Source: Rhodoblastus sp. 17X3
Lineage (GTDB): Bacteria > Pseudomonadota > Alphaproteobacteria > Rhizobiales > Beijerinckiaceae
Assembly (NCBI RefSeq): GCF_030056575.1
Contig: NZ_JASHHX010000001.1
Location: forward strand, 490,982 to 554,981
Direction: 5' to 3'
Length of the DNA stretch: 64,000 nt
Position 1 is the first letter of the stretch; every line of letters begins with the position of its first letter. Below the pieces are notes generated by a model, which was given only the letters and a program-made list of their open reading frames with translations, had not been told where the DNA came from and did no database searches. A program made the position numbers and the translations under genes. Of the stretch, positions 24,955-34,324 are shown in pieces.

Positions 24955-25341
24955 ATGTCCGCGCCCGCACGTATCGAAGTCACCGCCGAGGCCTTGCTCT
25001 GGATCGCCATCCTCAAGGCCAAGCATGGTCCGCTGATGTTTTATCTCTCCAGCGGTTGCTGCGAGGGCTCATCGCCCATGTGTTTTACCAAGGGCGATTA
25101 CCGCGTGAGCGAAGCCGACGTTCTGCTCGGCGAAGTCGGCGGCAGCCCTTTCTATTTGAGCGCGCAGCAGTTCGAATATTGGCACCATACCCAGATGATT
25201 CTTGATGTGACTCCGGGCCAGGGCTCCGGATTCTCGCTCGAGGCGCCGGAAGGCGTGAGCTTTCTGACCCGCAGCCGCGTTTTCAGCGACGCGGAGGCCG
25301 CGGAGCTGGCGGCGGCTGGAGACCCCCCGCGCGCTGGGTGA
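24955..25341 (+). CDS. DUF779 protein, copy 2
   Basis: A 128-residue paralogue of the preceding gene. The first 52 bases of the two genes differ at only two positions up to the WI codons; beyond that they diverge (GCCEGSSPMC replaces GCCQGGPAPVC). The three Cys of the cluster are kept, while the later Cys of copy 1 (GGCSFYM, GVCFFTR) are Ser here. ATG after GAGGTACAG, 130 bases after copy 1. Function unknown. Confidence 0.83.
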   Translation: MSAPARIEVTAEALLWIAILKAKHGPLMFYLSSGCCEGSSPMCFTKGDYRVSEADVLLGEVGGSPFYLSAQQFEYWHHTQMILDVTPGQGSGFSLEAPEGVSFLTRSRVFSDAEAAELAAAGDPPRAG

Positions 25342-25407
25342 GCGCCGATGCAGGTCGCGCGGAATGAAGGCTTCATGCCGTCCGGAAAACGCGCTAAACC
25401 GGGCTCC

Positions 25408-27159
25408 ATGATGACGTCCTCCGCTCCCGCCGACCGCCTCGTGCTCGCTCTCGCCCAAGTCAATTGCGTCGTGGGCGCCATTGACGCCAATCTCGACAAG
25501 GCGCGCGCCGCGCGCCGGGAAGCCGCCGCTTTCGGCGCCGATCTTGTCATGTTTTCGGAACTTTTCCTCGCCGGCTATCCGCCGGAGGATCTGGTGCTGA
25601 GGCCGGCGTTCCAGGACGCCTGTCGCGCCGCGCTGGAGGATCTGGCGCGCGATACGGCGGATGGCGGGCCGGCGGTCCTGATGGGGCTGCCATGGATGCA
25701 GGACGGCGCCTGCCACAACGCCTACGCCTTGCTCGACGGCGGCCGCATTGTCGCCGTGCGGTTCAAGGTCGATCTGCCCAATTACGGCGTGTTCGACGAG
25801 AAGCGCGTGTTCCAGCCCGGCCCGGCGCCCGGCCCGGTCGCCTTTCGCGGCGTGCGCCTTGGCCTGCCGATCTGCGAGGATATCTGGGGGCCGGACATCG
25901 TCGAATCCCTGAGCGAGACCGGCGCGGAAATCCTGCTTTCGCCCAATGGCTCGCCCTATTGGCGCGGCAAGGATTCCGAGCGCCTCGCTATCGTCACCGA
26001 GCGGGTTGTCGAAAGCGGGCTGCCGCTGGTCTATCTCAACCAGATCGGCGGCCAGGATGAACTGGTGTTCGACGGGGCGAGCTTCATCGTCAATGCCGAT
26101 TGCGCCCTGGCTGGCCGCTTGCCGGCTTTCGCCGAGACTGTGGCCAAGGTCGTGTTCCGTCGCGGCGGTCACGGCTGGTTCTGCGAGGAGGCGCCCAGCG
26201 CGCCGTCGCTGGACGACGACAGGGCGGATTATTCCGCCTGCGTGCTGGGCCTGCGCGACTATGTCCACAAGAACAATTTTCCCGGCGTCGTCCTCGGCAT
26301 GTCGGGCGGCGTCGACTCGGCGCTCTGCGCAGCCATGGCGGCGGATGCTCTGGGTCCGTCCAGCGTCCACGCGATCATGCTGCCCTATCGCTTCACGTCC
26401 GGCGAATCGCTGACGGACGCGGCGGATTGCGCCAAGGCGCTCGGCCTGCGCTATGATATCCTTCCGATCGCGGCGGCGGTCGAGGGCGTCGAGGCGGCGT
26501 TGGCGCCGCTCTTTGCGGGAACTGAGCGAGGCGTCACCGAAGAGAATATCCAGGCTCGAGCGCGCGGCATCCTGCTGATGTCGGTATCCAACAAATTCGG
26601 GCCGATGCTGGTGACCACCGGCAACAAGTCGGAAATGTCGGTCGGCTACGCCACGCTCTATGGCGACATGAACGGGGGCTTCAACCCGATCAAGGACCTT
26701 TACAAGACCCAGGTGTTCCGCCTGTGCGGTCTGCGCAACGGCTGGAAGCCTGACGGCGCGCTGGGGCCGCAGGGCCTCGTGATCCCGCAGAACATCATCG
26801 ACAAGCCGCCGACCGCGGAACTGCGCGAGAACCAGAAGGACCAGGACTCCCTGCCGCCTTATGACGCGCTGGACGATATGCTGGAATGCCTGGTCGAGAA
26901 GGAGATGCGCCTCGTCGAGATCGCCGCGCGCGGGCATGATATCGAGATCGTGAAAAAGATCGAGCGCCTGCTCTATCTCGCCGAATACAAGCGCCGCCAG
27001 TCGGCCCCGGGCGTGAAGGTGACACGCAAGAATTTCGGCCGCGACCGCCGCTATCCGATCGTCAATCGCTTTCGCGACAAGGGCGTCCCGGCGCAGCTGC
27101 CGGATTTCTTGATCGCGCCGGAAAGCCCGATCGGTTTCAGCGAGCGCTTCGAGGACTGA
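25408..27159 (+). CDS. nadE: Glutamine-dependent NAD+ synthetase
   Basis: Amidates deamido-NAD with ammonia from glutamine. The N-terminal nitrilase-like glutaminase domain has the Glu-Lys-Cys triad in FSELFLAGYPPEDL, RFKVDLPNYGVFDE and LPICEDIWGP. The C-terminal synthetase domain has the PP-loop GMSGGVDSAL and TTGNKSEMSVGY. Length about 583 residues. Start uncertain: ATGs at 25348, 25375, 25408 and 25411 are in frame; 25408 fits the usual family N-terminus best, while 25375 has the better ribosome site. Confidence 0.95.
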   Translation: MMTSSAPADRLVLALAQVNCVVGAIDANLDKARAARREAAAFGADLVMFSELFLAGYPPEDLVLRPAFQDACRAALEDLARDTADGGPAVLMGLPWMQDGACHNAYALLDGGRIVAVRFKVDLPNYGVFDEKRVFQPGPAPGPVAFRGVRLGLPICEDIWGPDIVESLSETGAEILLSPNGSPYWRGKDSERLAIVTERVVESGLPLVYLNQIGGQDELVFDGASFIVNADCALAGRLPAFAETVAKVVFRRGGHGWFCEEAPSAPSLDDDRADYSACVLGLRDYVHKNNFPGVVLGMSGGVDSALCAAMAADALGPSSVHAIMLPYRFTSGESLTDAADCAKALGLRYDILPIAAAVEGVEAALAPLFAGTERGVTEENIQARARGILLMSVSNKFGPMLVTTGNKSEMSVGYATLYGDMNGGFNPIKDLYKTQVFRLCGLRNGWKPDGALGPQGLVIPQNIIDKPPTAELRENQKDQDSLPPYDALDDMLECLVEKEMRLVEIAARGHDIEIVKKIERLLYLAEYKRRQSAPGVKVTRKNFGRDRRYPIVNRFRDKGVPAQLPDFLIAPESPIGFSERFED

Positions 27160-27162
27160 TCG

Positions 27163-27184
27163 GGGCGGCTTGCGACGCCCTTTT
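27163..27184 (+). terminator. Weak terminator after nadE
   Basis: GGGCG / CGCCC stem with an 8-base loop followed by TTTT, between convergent genes. The short stem makes it uncertain. Confidence 0.35.
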
Positions 27185-27188
27185 GGGC

Positions 27189-28352
27189 TCAGGCGGCGCC
27201 GTCGACCGTCTCGTCGGCGCCTTCGCGCACGGACATGGAATTGCCGAGCCAGACGAAATCATCGCCCAGCCAGCCGTCAATCCAGACGATTGGGAACAGC
27301 AGGTCGCGCAGCATGAAATAAAGCGGCGAGAGCGGGCTCGTCGGCCACCCCAGACGCCAGCTGACCAGCGTCTCCGGCAGTTGCCAGGCGGCGGCGACCA
27401 ATGCGGCGACCGTCCAGGGCTCAAAGCCGAAGTCGCGCGCCGCATAGGCGCCCGCGAGGATCGGCAGCAGCGAACCAGCGAGGATTTCCGGCGCATACAT
27501 GCTGGGGAAGCTGGCTCGGCGCAGGCGCGCCCAGCGGGTCTGGCGCTGATAGATGGAGCGCAGGGTGCGCTTGCCGAGCGGCTGGCCGAAGGGGCGGTCC
27601 ACCAGCGCGACCTTCATGCCGGCGTTGCGGACCAGCTTGGTCGCGGCGGCGTCCTCGGCGATTTCAGAGGCGAGGACTGCGACGCCGCCCGCCTGCTCGA
27701 CGATCTCGCGCCGCCACATCATGCTTTTGCCCTGGGCGAAGCCCATGCCGATGGCGTCGGCGCAGAACTGCCAGCGCGCCTGGAAGGTGTTGAGGAAGGC
27801 GCATTCGAGCTGGGCGCGGAAGCCGTCGGGCCATACGCCGAGCGGCGGCGAGCAGACCAGACCGATGTCGGGACGGAACCGGACCAGCATCTGCTGGAGA
27901 TAGTCTTTCGGCGCCAGCACGTTGGAATCCGCCAGCACGATCCATTGATGCTGCGCCGCCTGCCAACCCTTGAAGCAATTGTTGAGCTTGGGATTAGGGC
28001 TGATGGGGTCGTCGCCGATCAGCAAGCGGCCGCGCCCTTCGGGCTGCCCGGCCAGCAGCTTCTCGATCAGCGGAATGATGGGGTCGTTCTTCTTCTGCAC
28101 GCAGAAGAGGACCTCATATTCGGGATGATCGAGCTCGAAAGTCGAGCGCAGCGTCTCTTCCGAGAATGTCTCCAGGCCGCAGACGGGCCGCACGATGCTC
28201 ACCGGCGGGGTGGGACGGTCGACGCCCGTTTGCAACAGGCGCTCGGCGAGCGGCTCGGGGCGGCGGCGGCAGCGCCAGCCCGCGAGGCCGAGCGAGAAGG
28301 CGTTGAAAAAGGTCATGAACAGGCAGAAAGCCGCGGCGATATATCCCGTCAT
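27189..28352 (-). CDS. Ceramide glucosyltransferase-like / hopanoid-type GT2-GT21 glycosyltransferase
   Basis: A 387-residue membrane glycosyltransferase. An N-terminal membrane helix is followed by a GT domain with SIVRPVCGLE, the ADSNVLAPKDYL (D2) motif, a D3 region (EIAEDAAATK) and the Q/RxxRW motif (YQRQTRWARLRR), then two to three C-terminal helices. These D1-D2-D3-QxxRW features match ceramide glucosyltransferases and HpnI, which makes hopanoid head groups. The acceptor cannot be told from sequence; no hpn genes are adjacent. Confidence 0.85.
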   Translation of the reverse strand: MTGYIAAAFCLFMTFFNAFSLGLAGWRCRRRPEPLAERLLQTGVDRPTPPVSIVRPVCGLETFSEETLRSTFELDHPEYEVLFCVQKKNDPIIPLIEKLLAGQPEGRGRLLIGDDPISPNPKLNNCFKGWQAAQHQWIVLADSNVLAPKDYLQQMLVRFRPDIGLVCSPPLGVWPDGFRAQLECAFLNTFQARWQFCADAIGMGFAQGKSMMWRREIVEQAGGVAVLASEIAEDAAATKLVRNAGMKVALVDRPFGQPLGKRTLRSIYQRQTRWARLRRASFPSMYAPEILAGSLLPILAGAYAARDFGFEPWTVAALVAAAWQLPETLVSWRLGWPTSPLSPLYFMLRDLLFPIVWIDGWLGDDFVWLGNSMSVREGADETVDGAA

Positions 28353-28466
28353 TCAGCCAATCTCTCTTTTTCTTCGCCTCGATAGCGAGGCTTTGGCTCG
28401 CGAATGAGGCTTCATTTTGACACGCCGTCCTTTTGCCGGAATTTAACCTTTGGGAAAGGGACCTCT

Positions 28467-28613
28467 ATGTCAATAGCCCAATCTGCAAGCCTCCATTGCG
28501 CTTATGCGGAAAATTCTTCACCGTTCTATGACACGAGCGTCCGGCGGCGCTATGTTGCGCGCGTGCGGAGGGTAAACGCTCGGCGATTTCCCAAAACGCC
28601 GCCGAGACGATAA
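28467..28613 (+). CDS. Possible 48-residue basic peptide upstream of gltX
   Basis: A short frame with a well-placed ribosome site (AAAGGGACCTCT before ATG) that ends nine bases before the gltX ATG. The peptide has no known family; the second half is Arg-rich (VRRRYVARVRRVNARRFPK). It could be a leader that couples translation to gltX, or chance. Confidence 0.3.
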   Translation: MSIAQSASLHCAYAENSSPFYDTSVRRRYVARVRRVNARRFPKTPPRR

Positions 28614-28622
28614 AGATTCCCT

Positions 28623-29993
28623 ATGATTCATCTGGCTCACCACACCCCTGGCTTCGCTGCGCCCGTCGTCCGATTCGCGCCGTCGCCCACCGGCCGCATC
28701 CATATCGGCAATGCGCGCACGGCGTTGCTGAACTATTTCTTCGCCCGCAAGCATGGCGGCCAGTTCATCCTGCGCTTCGACGACACCGACGCCGAACGCT
28801 CGACCGAGGAATACGCGCTGGGGATCGAGGTCGATCTCGAATGGCTGGGGGTCTCCCCGGACCGCAAGTTCCGCCAGTCCGAGCGTTTCGCCCTTTATGA
28901 CGCGGCGGCGAAGAACCTGAAGGCCGCGGGGCGGCTTTATCCCTGCTACGAGACGCCGGACGAACTGGAGCGCAAGCGCCGCCTCCAGATCGCGCGTGGC
29001 GCGCCGCCGGTCTATGACCGCGCCGCCTTGAGCCTCTCGGCGGAAGAGCGCGCGGCGCTGGAGACCTCGGGCCGCAAGCCGCACTGGCGCTTCAGGCTCG
29101 AGCCGGAAGTCGTGCGATGGGACGATCTCATCCGCGGCGACAGCCATATCGATTGCGCCTCGCTGTCCGATCCGGTGCTGGTGCGCGAGGACGGCTCCTA
29201 TCTCTATACGCTGCCATCGGTGGTGGACGATCTCGACTCCGGCGTCACCCATATCATCCGGGGCGAGGATCACGTCACCAATACGGCGGTGCAGGTCCAG
29301 CTTTTCCGGGCTTTGGGCGCGGCGGCGGCGCCGCATTTCGGCCATCACAACCTGCTGATCGGCGCGGACGGGCAGGGCTTGTCCAAGCGCACCGGCGCGC
29401 TCTCGATCGCCGGCCTGCGCGAGGCGGGCGTCGAAACGCTCGCCGTGGCGGCCATGGCGACGCTGACCGGCTCGTCCATCGCCGTGCACCCGGTTCACAG
29501 CCTGCCGGAACTCGCCGGCCTGTTCGATCTCGCCGCCATTTCCCGCAACAGCGCGCGGTTCGACGACGAGGAGCTGCAGGCGCTCTCGCAACGGGTGTTG
29601 CATGGACTGGCTTATGATTCCGTGCGCGACCGGCTGGAGGCGCAGGACATCGTGGGCTTCAAGGCGGAGCCGTTCTGGCTTGCCGTGCGCGGCAATCTGA
29701 CCCGCTTTGCCGATGTCGCCGATTGGTGGAGCGTGGTGGAGGGCGAGGTCGGGACCGAGCCATTAACCGATGATTTCCGCGCCGGCGCGACGGCCGCCCT
29801 GCCGCCGGAGCCTTGGGACGAAACCAGCTGGGGCGCCTGGACCCAGGCCGTGAGGCAGACGACAGGGCTGAAGGGCAAGGCTCTGTTCCATCCGCTGCGG
29901 CTCGCCCTGACTGGCCGCGAGTCGGGGCCGGAACTGGCGAAACTGTTGCCGCTGATCGGCCGCGCCAAGGTTTTGGCGCGACTGGGGTCCTGA
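28623..29993 (+). CDS. gltX: Glutamyl-tRNA synthetase
   Basis: Class Ic synthetase of 456 residues. The HIGH-type motif is HIGN ([18 protein letters not shown]) and the KMSKS-type motif is LSKRTG. The length and short C-terminal region resemble the second, GltX2-like enzymes of alphaproteobacteria, some of which charge both tRNA-Glu and tRNA-Gln or only tRNA-Gln. Which of the two types this is cannot be decided without the second paralogue. Confidence 0.93.
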   Translation: MIHLAHHTPGFAAPVVRFAPSPTGRIHIGNARTALLNYFFARKHGGQFILRFDDTDAERSTEEYALGIEVDLEWLGVSPDRKFRQSERFALYDAAAKNLKAAGRLYPCYETPDELERKRRLQIARGAPPVYDRAALSLSAEERAALETSGRKPHWRFRLEPEVVRWDDLIRGDSHIDCASLSDPVLVREDGSYLYTLPSVVDDLDSGVTHIIRGEDHVTNTAVQVQLFRALGAAAAPHFGHHNLLIGADGQGLSKRTGALSIAGLREAGVETLAVAAMATLTGSSIAVHPVHSLPELAGLFDLAAISRNSARFDDEELQALSQRVLHGLAYDSVRDRLEAQDIVGFKAEPFWLAVRGNLTRFADVADWWSVVEGEVGTEPLTDDFRAGATAALPPEPWDETSWGAWTQAVRQTTGLKGKALFHPLRLALTGRESGPELAKLLPLIGRAKVLARLGS

Positions 29994-30008
29994 TCCTCGT
30001 AACCCGGC

Positions 30009-31091
30009 TTAGAAATTAGGCCCGACGACCCGCACCTGACGGGGGGACCCGTCGGGCGCCGCGCTCTCGATCACCTTCTTGTCGGGCGACGGCGCCGCCG
30101 CCGGGGCGGCAGGCGCCGAGACAGGCGTCGGAGCAAGCTTGCGGTCGGTCGCCTTGCCCGGCTTGGGCGGCGAGGGCTGCGCCATGTCCCTGGATTGCTG
30201 CTCCGTGACGACCGTGTCGCTGGCCTTGGCGCCGCCCATCTCGTTCAGAACCTGTTCGGCATGGGCGAGCGCCTCGACCCAGCTCTGGTTGGGCGGCTTG
30301 CAGGCGCAGGCCGGATCGAAGGCCTTGGTGTATTTCAACGCGTTGGGCAGGTCCTGATAGGCCGTGCCGTCGGCGCCGAGCGCGGTGCTGATGTCGCTGC
30401 GCGGATTGCGGGTGAACAATTGCACCGGCGTGTTGGGGCACAGCGCCTGGCACATCTGCTGGAGTTCGTCGGTCGAGGCGCTGCGCGCGGAAAAATTCAG
30501 CGGGAAGAAGCCGCCGTCGCAGCTGCGCACGCAGAGGGCCTGCGAGCCGCCAATGGCGCCATTGCCGCTGCTTTCGGTCTGCGGCGCGTCGGCGACGACG
30601 CCATCCTCGGGCCGGCGTTCTTCGCCGAAATTGCCGAACAAGGTCTCGAAGAAATTCCTTTCGCGCGGGGCGGCCCCGCAATTCGCGTCATAGCGGGCCC
30701 GCAGCGCGCGCCTTTGTGGCGAATCGCCGGACGAGCGCGCCGAATAGGCGTCGAACTGGCTTTTCAAGGCTGCGATTTGCGCTTTCAGCCCGCCGCATTG
30801 CGGCGGCGGCGGGCTGCCGAAAAACAGGAATTGCTGGTTGTCGCAGCCCATTGCCTGCGCCCGGGACGTGGCCCGGTCGAGTTCGGCCCGAGCCCTGCGC
30901 GCGCCCGCCGCAGCGCCGGGATCGATGCTGACAGGCGCGGCCAGAGCCGCGCGCAATTGCTGGCATTCCACGCTTTGCGCCCCGGCTGGGCCGCCTTGCG
31001 CCAGGAAAGCGCCGACCAGCGCGAACATGGAGACGAGCAGGACCGACAGCCGCAATGCGGGCGTCGTTTTCCCGCCTCGGCCAAGAGCCAT
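30009..31091 (-). CDS. DUF2865 exported protein
   Basis: About 360 residues with an N-terminal signal peptide or anchor (LSVLLVSMFALVGAFLAQGG), a predicted helical region, a Cys-rich DUF2865 core (ALCVRSCDGGFFPLNFS, QMCQALCPNTPVQLF, DPACACKPP) and a low-complexity Pro/Ala/Lys C-terminus. Common in Rhizobiales with no known function. Start at the ATG with GGAG six bases upstream; an ATG four codons earlier has none. Confidence 0.85.
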   Translation of the reverse strand: MALGRGGKTTPALRLSVLLVSMFALVGAFLAQGGPAGAQSVECQQLRAALAAPVSIDPGAAAGARRARAELDRATSRAQAMGCDNQQFLFFGSPPPPQCGGLKAQIAALKSQFDAYSARSSGDSPQRRALRARYDANCGAAPRERNFFETLFGNFGEERRPEDGVVADAPQTESSGNGAIGGSQALCVRSCDGGFFPLNFSARSASTDELQQMCQALCPNTPVQLFTRNPRSDISTALGADGTAYQDLPNALKYTKAFDPACACKPPNQSWVEALAHAEQVLNEMGGAKASDTVVTEQQSRDMAQPSPPKPGKATDRKLAPTPVSAPAAPAAAPSPDKKVIESAAPDGSPRQVRVVGPNF

Positions 31092-31137
31092 TGTCGTCTC
31101 CATCCTCAGGCGCCGGTTGGCGCTCGATTCCTGCCCG

Positions 31138-32514
31138 TCATTCAGCCGCGTCGGCCTCGGCGATCGAGGCGGCGCGGTCCTTCTTGAGCTTTTCCGCGAC
31201 CAGGAAGGCGACTTCGATCGCCTGCTCCGCGTTCAGGCGGGGGTCGCAATAGGTCATGTAGCGCGAGCGCAGGTCCGCTTCCGAAAGCGCGCGGGCGCCG
31301 CCGGTGCATTCGGTGACATTCGCCCCGGTCATTTCGAGATGGATGCCGCCGGCATAGGTGCCCTCGGCGCGATGCACGTCGAAGAACGAGCGGATTTCCT
31401 GCATCACGCGGTCGAACGGACGGGTCTTGTAGCCGCCCGCGCTGATCGTGTTGCCGTGCATCGGGTCACACGACCACACGACCTTGCGGCCTTCGCGGGT
31501 CACGGCGCGGATCAGCGCCGGCAAATGGTCGCCGACCTTCTCGGCGCCGAAGCGCGCGATCAGGGTCAGTCGGCCCGGCTCGTTGGTCGGGTTGAGCAGG
31601 TCGATCAGTTGCAGCAGCCCGTCCGGCGTGGTGGTCGGGCCGCATTTGAGGCCGATCGGATTCTTGACGCCACGCATGAACTCGACATGGGCGTGGTCGG
31701 GCTGGCGGGTGCGGTCGCCGATCCAGAGCATGTGGCCCGAGGTGGCGTAAGGGTCGCCGCTGGTCGAATCCACGCGCGTCAGGGCCTGCTCGTAGCCGAG
31801 CAGCAGCGCCTCATGCGAGGTGTAGATCTCGGTCTGGCGCAGCTCCTGATGATGCTCCGGGTCAAGGCCGATGGCGCGCATGAAGCCGAGGGTCTCGGTG
31901 ATCTGGTCGGCCAGCTTCTGGTAGCGCTCGGATTGCGGGCTGTCATTGACGAAGCCGAGCATCCAGCGATGGGCGTTTTCCAGATTGGCGTAGCCGCCGG
32001 TCGCGAAGGCGCGCAGCAGGTTGAGCGTCGCGGCCGACTGGCGATAGGACATCAGCTGGCGGCGCGGATCGGGCTCGCGCGCTTCCGGCGTGAAGGCGAT
32101 GTCGTTGACGATGTCGCCGCGATAGGAGGGCAGCGCCACGCCGTCGATGGTCTCGGTGGGCGCGGAGCGCGGCTTGGCGAACTGGCCCGCGATGCGGCCG
32201 ACCTTCACCACCGGCATGGCGGCGCCAAAGGTCATCACCACGGCCATCTGCAGGAAGACGCGGAAGAAGTCGCGGATATTGTCGGCGGAATGTTCGGCGA
32301 AGCTTTCGGCGCAATCGCCGCCCTGCAACAGGAAGGCCTCGCCGGCGCAGACCTGCGCCAGATGCTTCTTGAGCTTGCGCGCCTCGCCCGCGAAGACCAG
32401 GGGAGGGAAGCCCGAAATCTGCTTTTCGACATCGGCCAAAGCCATCGGGTCCGAGTAGGTCGGAACCTGAACGATCGGCTTGGACCTCCAGCTATCGGGC
32501 GACCAACGTTCCAT
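31138..32514 (-). CDS. Class II 3-deoxy-7-phosphoheptulonate synthase
   Basis: First enzyme of the shikimate pathway, joining PEP and erythrose 4-phosphate; 458 residues as in plant/actinobacterial-type DAHP synthases. Typical segments are [53 protein letters not shown] and CDPMHGNT, which hold metal and PEP ligands (Cys, His, Glu, Asp). A promoter with a 17-base spacer lies 60-90 bases upstream. Confidence 0.95.
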   Translation of the reverse strand: MERWSPDSWRSKPIVQVPTYSDPMALADVEKQISGFPPLVFAGEARKLKKHLAQVCAGEAFLLQGGDCAESFAEHSADNIRDFFRVFLQMAVVMTFGAAMPVVKVGRIAGQFAKPRSAPTETIDGVALPSYRGDIVNDIAFTPEAREPDPRRQLMSYRQSAATLNLLRAFATGGYANLENAHRWMLGFVNDSPQSERYQKLADQITETLGFMRAIGLDPEHHQELRQTEIYTSHEALLLGYEQALTRVDSTSGDPYATSGHMLWIGDRTRQPDHAHVEFMRGVKNPIGLKCGPTTTPDGLLQLIDLLNPTNEPGRLTLIARFGAEKVGDHLPALIRAVTREGRKVVWSCDPMHGNTISAGGYKTRPFDRVMQEIRSFFDVHRAEGTYAGGIHLEMTGANVTECTGGARALSEADLRSRYMTYCDPRLNAEQAIEVAFLVAEKLKKDRAASIAEADAAE

Positions 32515-32570
32515 GACGCGAAAAACTCCTTGGCGGCCCTTTTTGGGCCCCTCTAAGTGGGAAAGCGCGC

Positions 32571-32599
32571 TCTATACACCAGCGCATGCAAAGCGCCAA
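32571..32599 (-). promoter_or_regulatory. Predicted sigma70 promoter of the DAHP synthase gene
   Basis: On the minus strand TTGGCG (-35, 32594-32599) and TATAGA (-10, 32571-32576) are separated by 17 bases, 57-85 bases upstream of the start codon. A GGCCC-AAAAA-GGGCC hairpin lies between this promoter and the gene. Confidence 0.5.
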
Positions 32600-32668
32600 A
32601 CCATTAACGCTTCCATGAACTCTTCATGGCGCCGGAAAGGGGCGGCTTTGCGGCGGCGCCATTTTTCG

Positions 32669-32692
32669 TTGACCGCGAATAATCGCGGTCAA
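32669..32692. other. Perfect hairpin between DODA dioxygenase and DAHP synthase genes
   Basis: TTGACCGCGA-ATAA-TCGCGGTCAA, a 10-base perfect stem. No T-tract follows in either direction, so it could be a weak terminator of the dioxygenase transcript or an operator. Confidence 0.5.
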
Positions 32693-32768
32693 GGAATCCC
32701 TCGCATGAGCTCGGCGGCGCAGTCGCGCCTAACCAAGGCTCACGGGTTCTCGCCTATGACCCTTGGCC

Positions 32769-33536
32769 TTACTCAAAAGCATAGGCGTCGAGGCTGATCG
32801 GGCCGACGAGGACATGGTGCAGCCTCTTGCCCTTCGCGCCTGGCCCGCCCGCGCCGAAGGCGAAGGGCAACGGCAGGAAATGCTCTGGCGTTGGGTGGTT
32901 GCGCAAGGCGTCCGGGCCTTTCTCCCAATGGGCGACGGCGTCGGAATCGCCCGCCTCGACCCGTTCGCACAGCCATTCGTTGAAGGTCCGCGCCCAGTCC
33001 GGGGTATCCTCGCCGCCGAAAAAGGCGCGCAAATTGTGAGTCGCGCCGCCGGAGCCGATGATCAGCACGCCGTCGTCGCGCAAGGGCGCCAGGGCCTGGC
33101 CGAGCGCGATGTGATGCGCGCCGCCCAGATTGGGCTGTGTGGACAGCGTGGCGACGGGAATATCCGCGTCGGGATAGATCACCTTGAGCGGAACCCAGGT
33201 CCCGTGATCATAGCCGCGCCCTTCCGACAGCACGGGCGCGAGGCCCGCCGCCTGCGCCAGCCCGGCCGCCTTTTCCGCGAGCGCGGGAGCGCCCGGGGCG
33301 GGATAGGTCATCTGGTAGAGCTCCGGCTCGAAGCCGCCGAAATCATAAATCATGCCCGGCTTCGCGCCTTTTTCGAACGTGGGCTGCGCGGTGGTGAAAT
33401 GCGCGCTCATGATCAGGATCGCGGAGGGGCGCGGCCATTTCCCGCCGATGTCGCGCCAGACGTCGCGGGTGTCGCTGTCGTAGAGGATGAAATTCGGGGC
33501 GCCATGAGAGAGAAAAAGGCTCGGCAATTTGGTCAT
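32769..33536 (-). CDS. DODA-type extradiol ring-cleavage dioxygenase family protein
   Basis: A 255-residue LigB/DODA family protein. Putative metal His are in SHGAPN (residue 11), SAHFTT (about 46) and ATHNLRAFFGG, and a further conserved His is in YDHGTWVPL. E. coli YgiD of this family cleaves DOPA in vitro. The physiological substrate is unknown and there is no neighbouring aromatic degradation gene. Confidence 0.87.
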   Translation of the reverse strand: MTKLPSLFLSHGAPNFILYDSDTRDVWRDIGGKWPRPSAILIMSAHFTTAQPTFEKGAKPGMIYDFGGFEPELYQMTYPAPGAPALAEKAAGLAQAAGLAPVLSEGRGYDHGTWVPLKVIYPDADIPVATLSTQPNLGGAHHIALGQALAPLRDDGVLIIGSGGATHNLRAFFGGEDTPDWARTFNEWLCERVEAGDSDAVAHWEKGPDALRNHPTPEHFLPLPFAFGAGGPGAKGKRLHHVLVGPISLDAYAFE

Positions 33537-33635
33537 GGCGCGCGCGCGGCTCCAGCTTTGCGTTAAATCGGCGGCGAGGCCTTTTATTCTCAGCCTCCGA
33601 CGTCATATAAGCGGCGCAACAAGGAGCGGCCAGCC

Positions 33636-34166
33636 ATGACGTCCATTTTCCGGAAAAGCCTGCTTTGCGCCATTGCATGTCTGGCCGGGTGTCTGGCAAT
33701 CAGCGCTTCCGCGCGGGCGGCGGACGACCCGGAATTGATTTTCCGCAAGTCGACCACCTTCAAGCTGCTGACGCCCAATGACAAGCTGGGCACCTACGCC
33801 ATCGACGACCCGGCGGTGGCGGGGGTCGCCTGCTATTACACCGTGCCGGAAAAGGGCGGGCTCGCCGGCGCCTTCGGCGTGGCCGAGCAAACATCGGACG
33901 TGTCGCTCGCCTGCCGCCAATATGGCCCGATCCAGTTCAAGGAAAAATTCGCCCAGGGCGACGTGGTGTTCCGCGAAAGCCGCTCGCTGATCTTCAAGCG
34001 CATGCAGATCGTGCGCGGCTGCGACGCGAAGCGCAACGTGCTGGTCTATATGGTCTATAGCGACAAGCTGGTCGAAGGCTCGCCCAAGAATTCCACCTCG
34101 ACCGTGGCCATCCAGCCCTGGGGCGCGGAGCCGGCCCCGAAATGCGGCGACTTCGTCAACGGATAA
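33636..34166 (+). CDS. creA: CreA family periplasmic protein
   Basis: A 176-residue protein with a signal peptide (LLCAIACLAGCLAISASARA). The CreA family pattern is seen in KLLTPNDKLGTYAIDDPAVAGVACYYT and VAEQTSDVSLACRQYGPI. The function is unknown in any species. AAGGAG lies nine bases before the ATG. It is followed by a terminator hairpin. Confidence 0.9.
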   Translation: MTSIFRKSLLCAIACLAGCLAISASARAADDPELIFRKSTTFKLLTPNDKLGTYAIDDPAVAGVACYYTVPEKGGLAGAFGVAEQTSDVSLACRQYGPIQFKEKFAQGDVVFRESRSLIFKRMQIVRGCDAKRNVLVYMVYSDKLVEGSPKNSTSTVAIQPWGAEPAPKCGDFVNG

Positions 34167-34190
34167 GCGCCGGGGCTGAACCCGGCGCTT
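34165..34190 (+). terminator. Hairpin terminator overlapping the creA stop
   Basis: Perfect 10-base stem AAGCGCCGGG / CCCGGCGCTT with a 6-base loop. It begins at the last bases of the creA stop codon. Followed by ATACC, without a long T-tract. Confidence 0.6.
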
Positions 34191-34192
34191 AT

Positions 34193-34228
34193 ACCATGGC
34201 TCACAGGTGACAACCTGTGAGCCATGGT
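34193..34228. repeat. 16-base perfect inverted repeat with 4-base loop
   Basis: ACCATGGCTCACAGGT, loop GACA, then ACCTGTGAGCCATGGT. It is the longest perfect stem I found in the window and stands two bases after the creA terminator hairpin. Confidence 0.8.
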
Positions 34229-34264
34229 TAGGCGCGACCGCGCCGCCGAGCTTACGCGAGGGTT

Positions 34265-34294
34265 TCCCAGACCGCGATGAGTCGCGGACTGGGA
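34265..34294. repeat. 13-base inverted repeat with 4-base loop
   Basis: TCCCAGACCGCGA, loop TGAG, TCGCGGACTGGGA, one mismatch. It is the third hairpin in 130 bases between convergent genes. Confidence 0.65.
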
Positions 34295-34324
34295 GAATTG
34301 GTATTATTCAACACGTCTCGCGAA

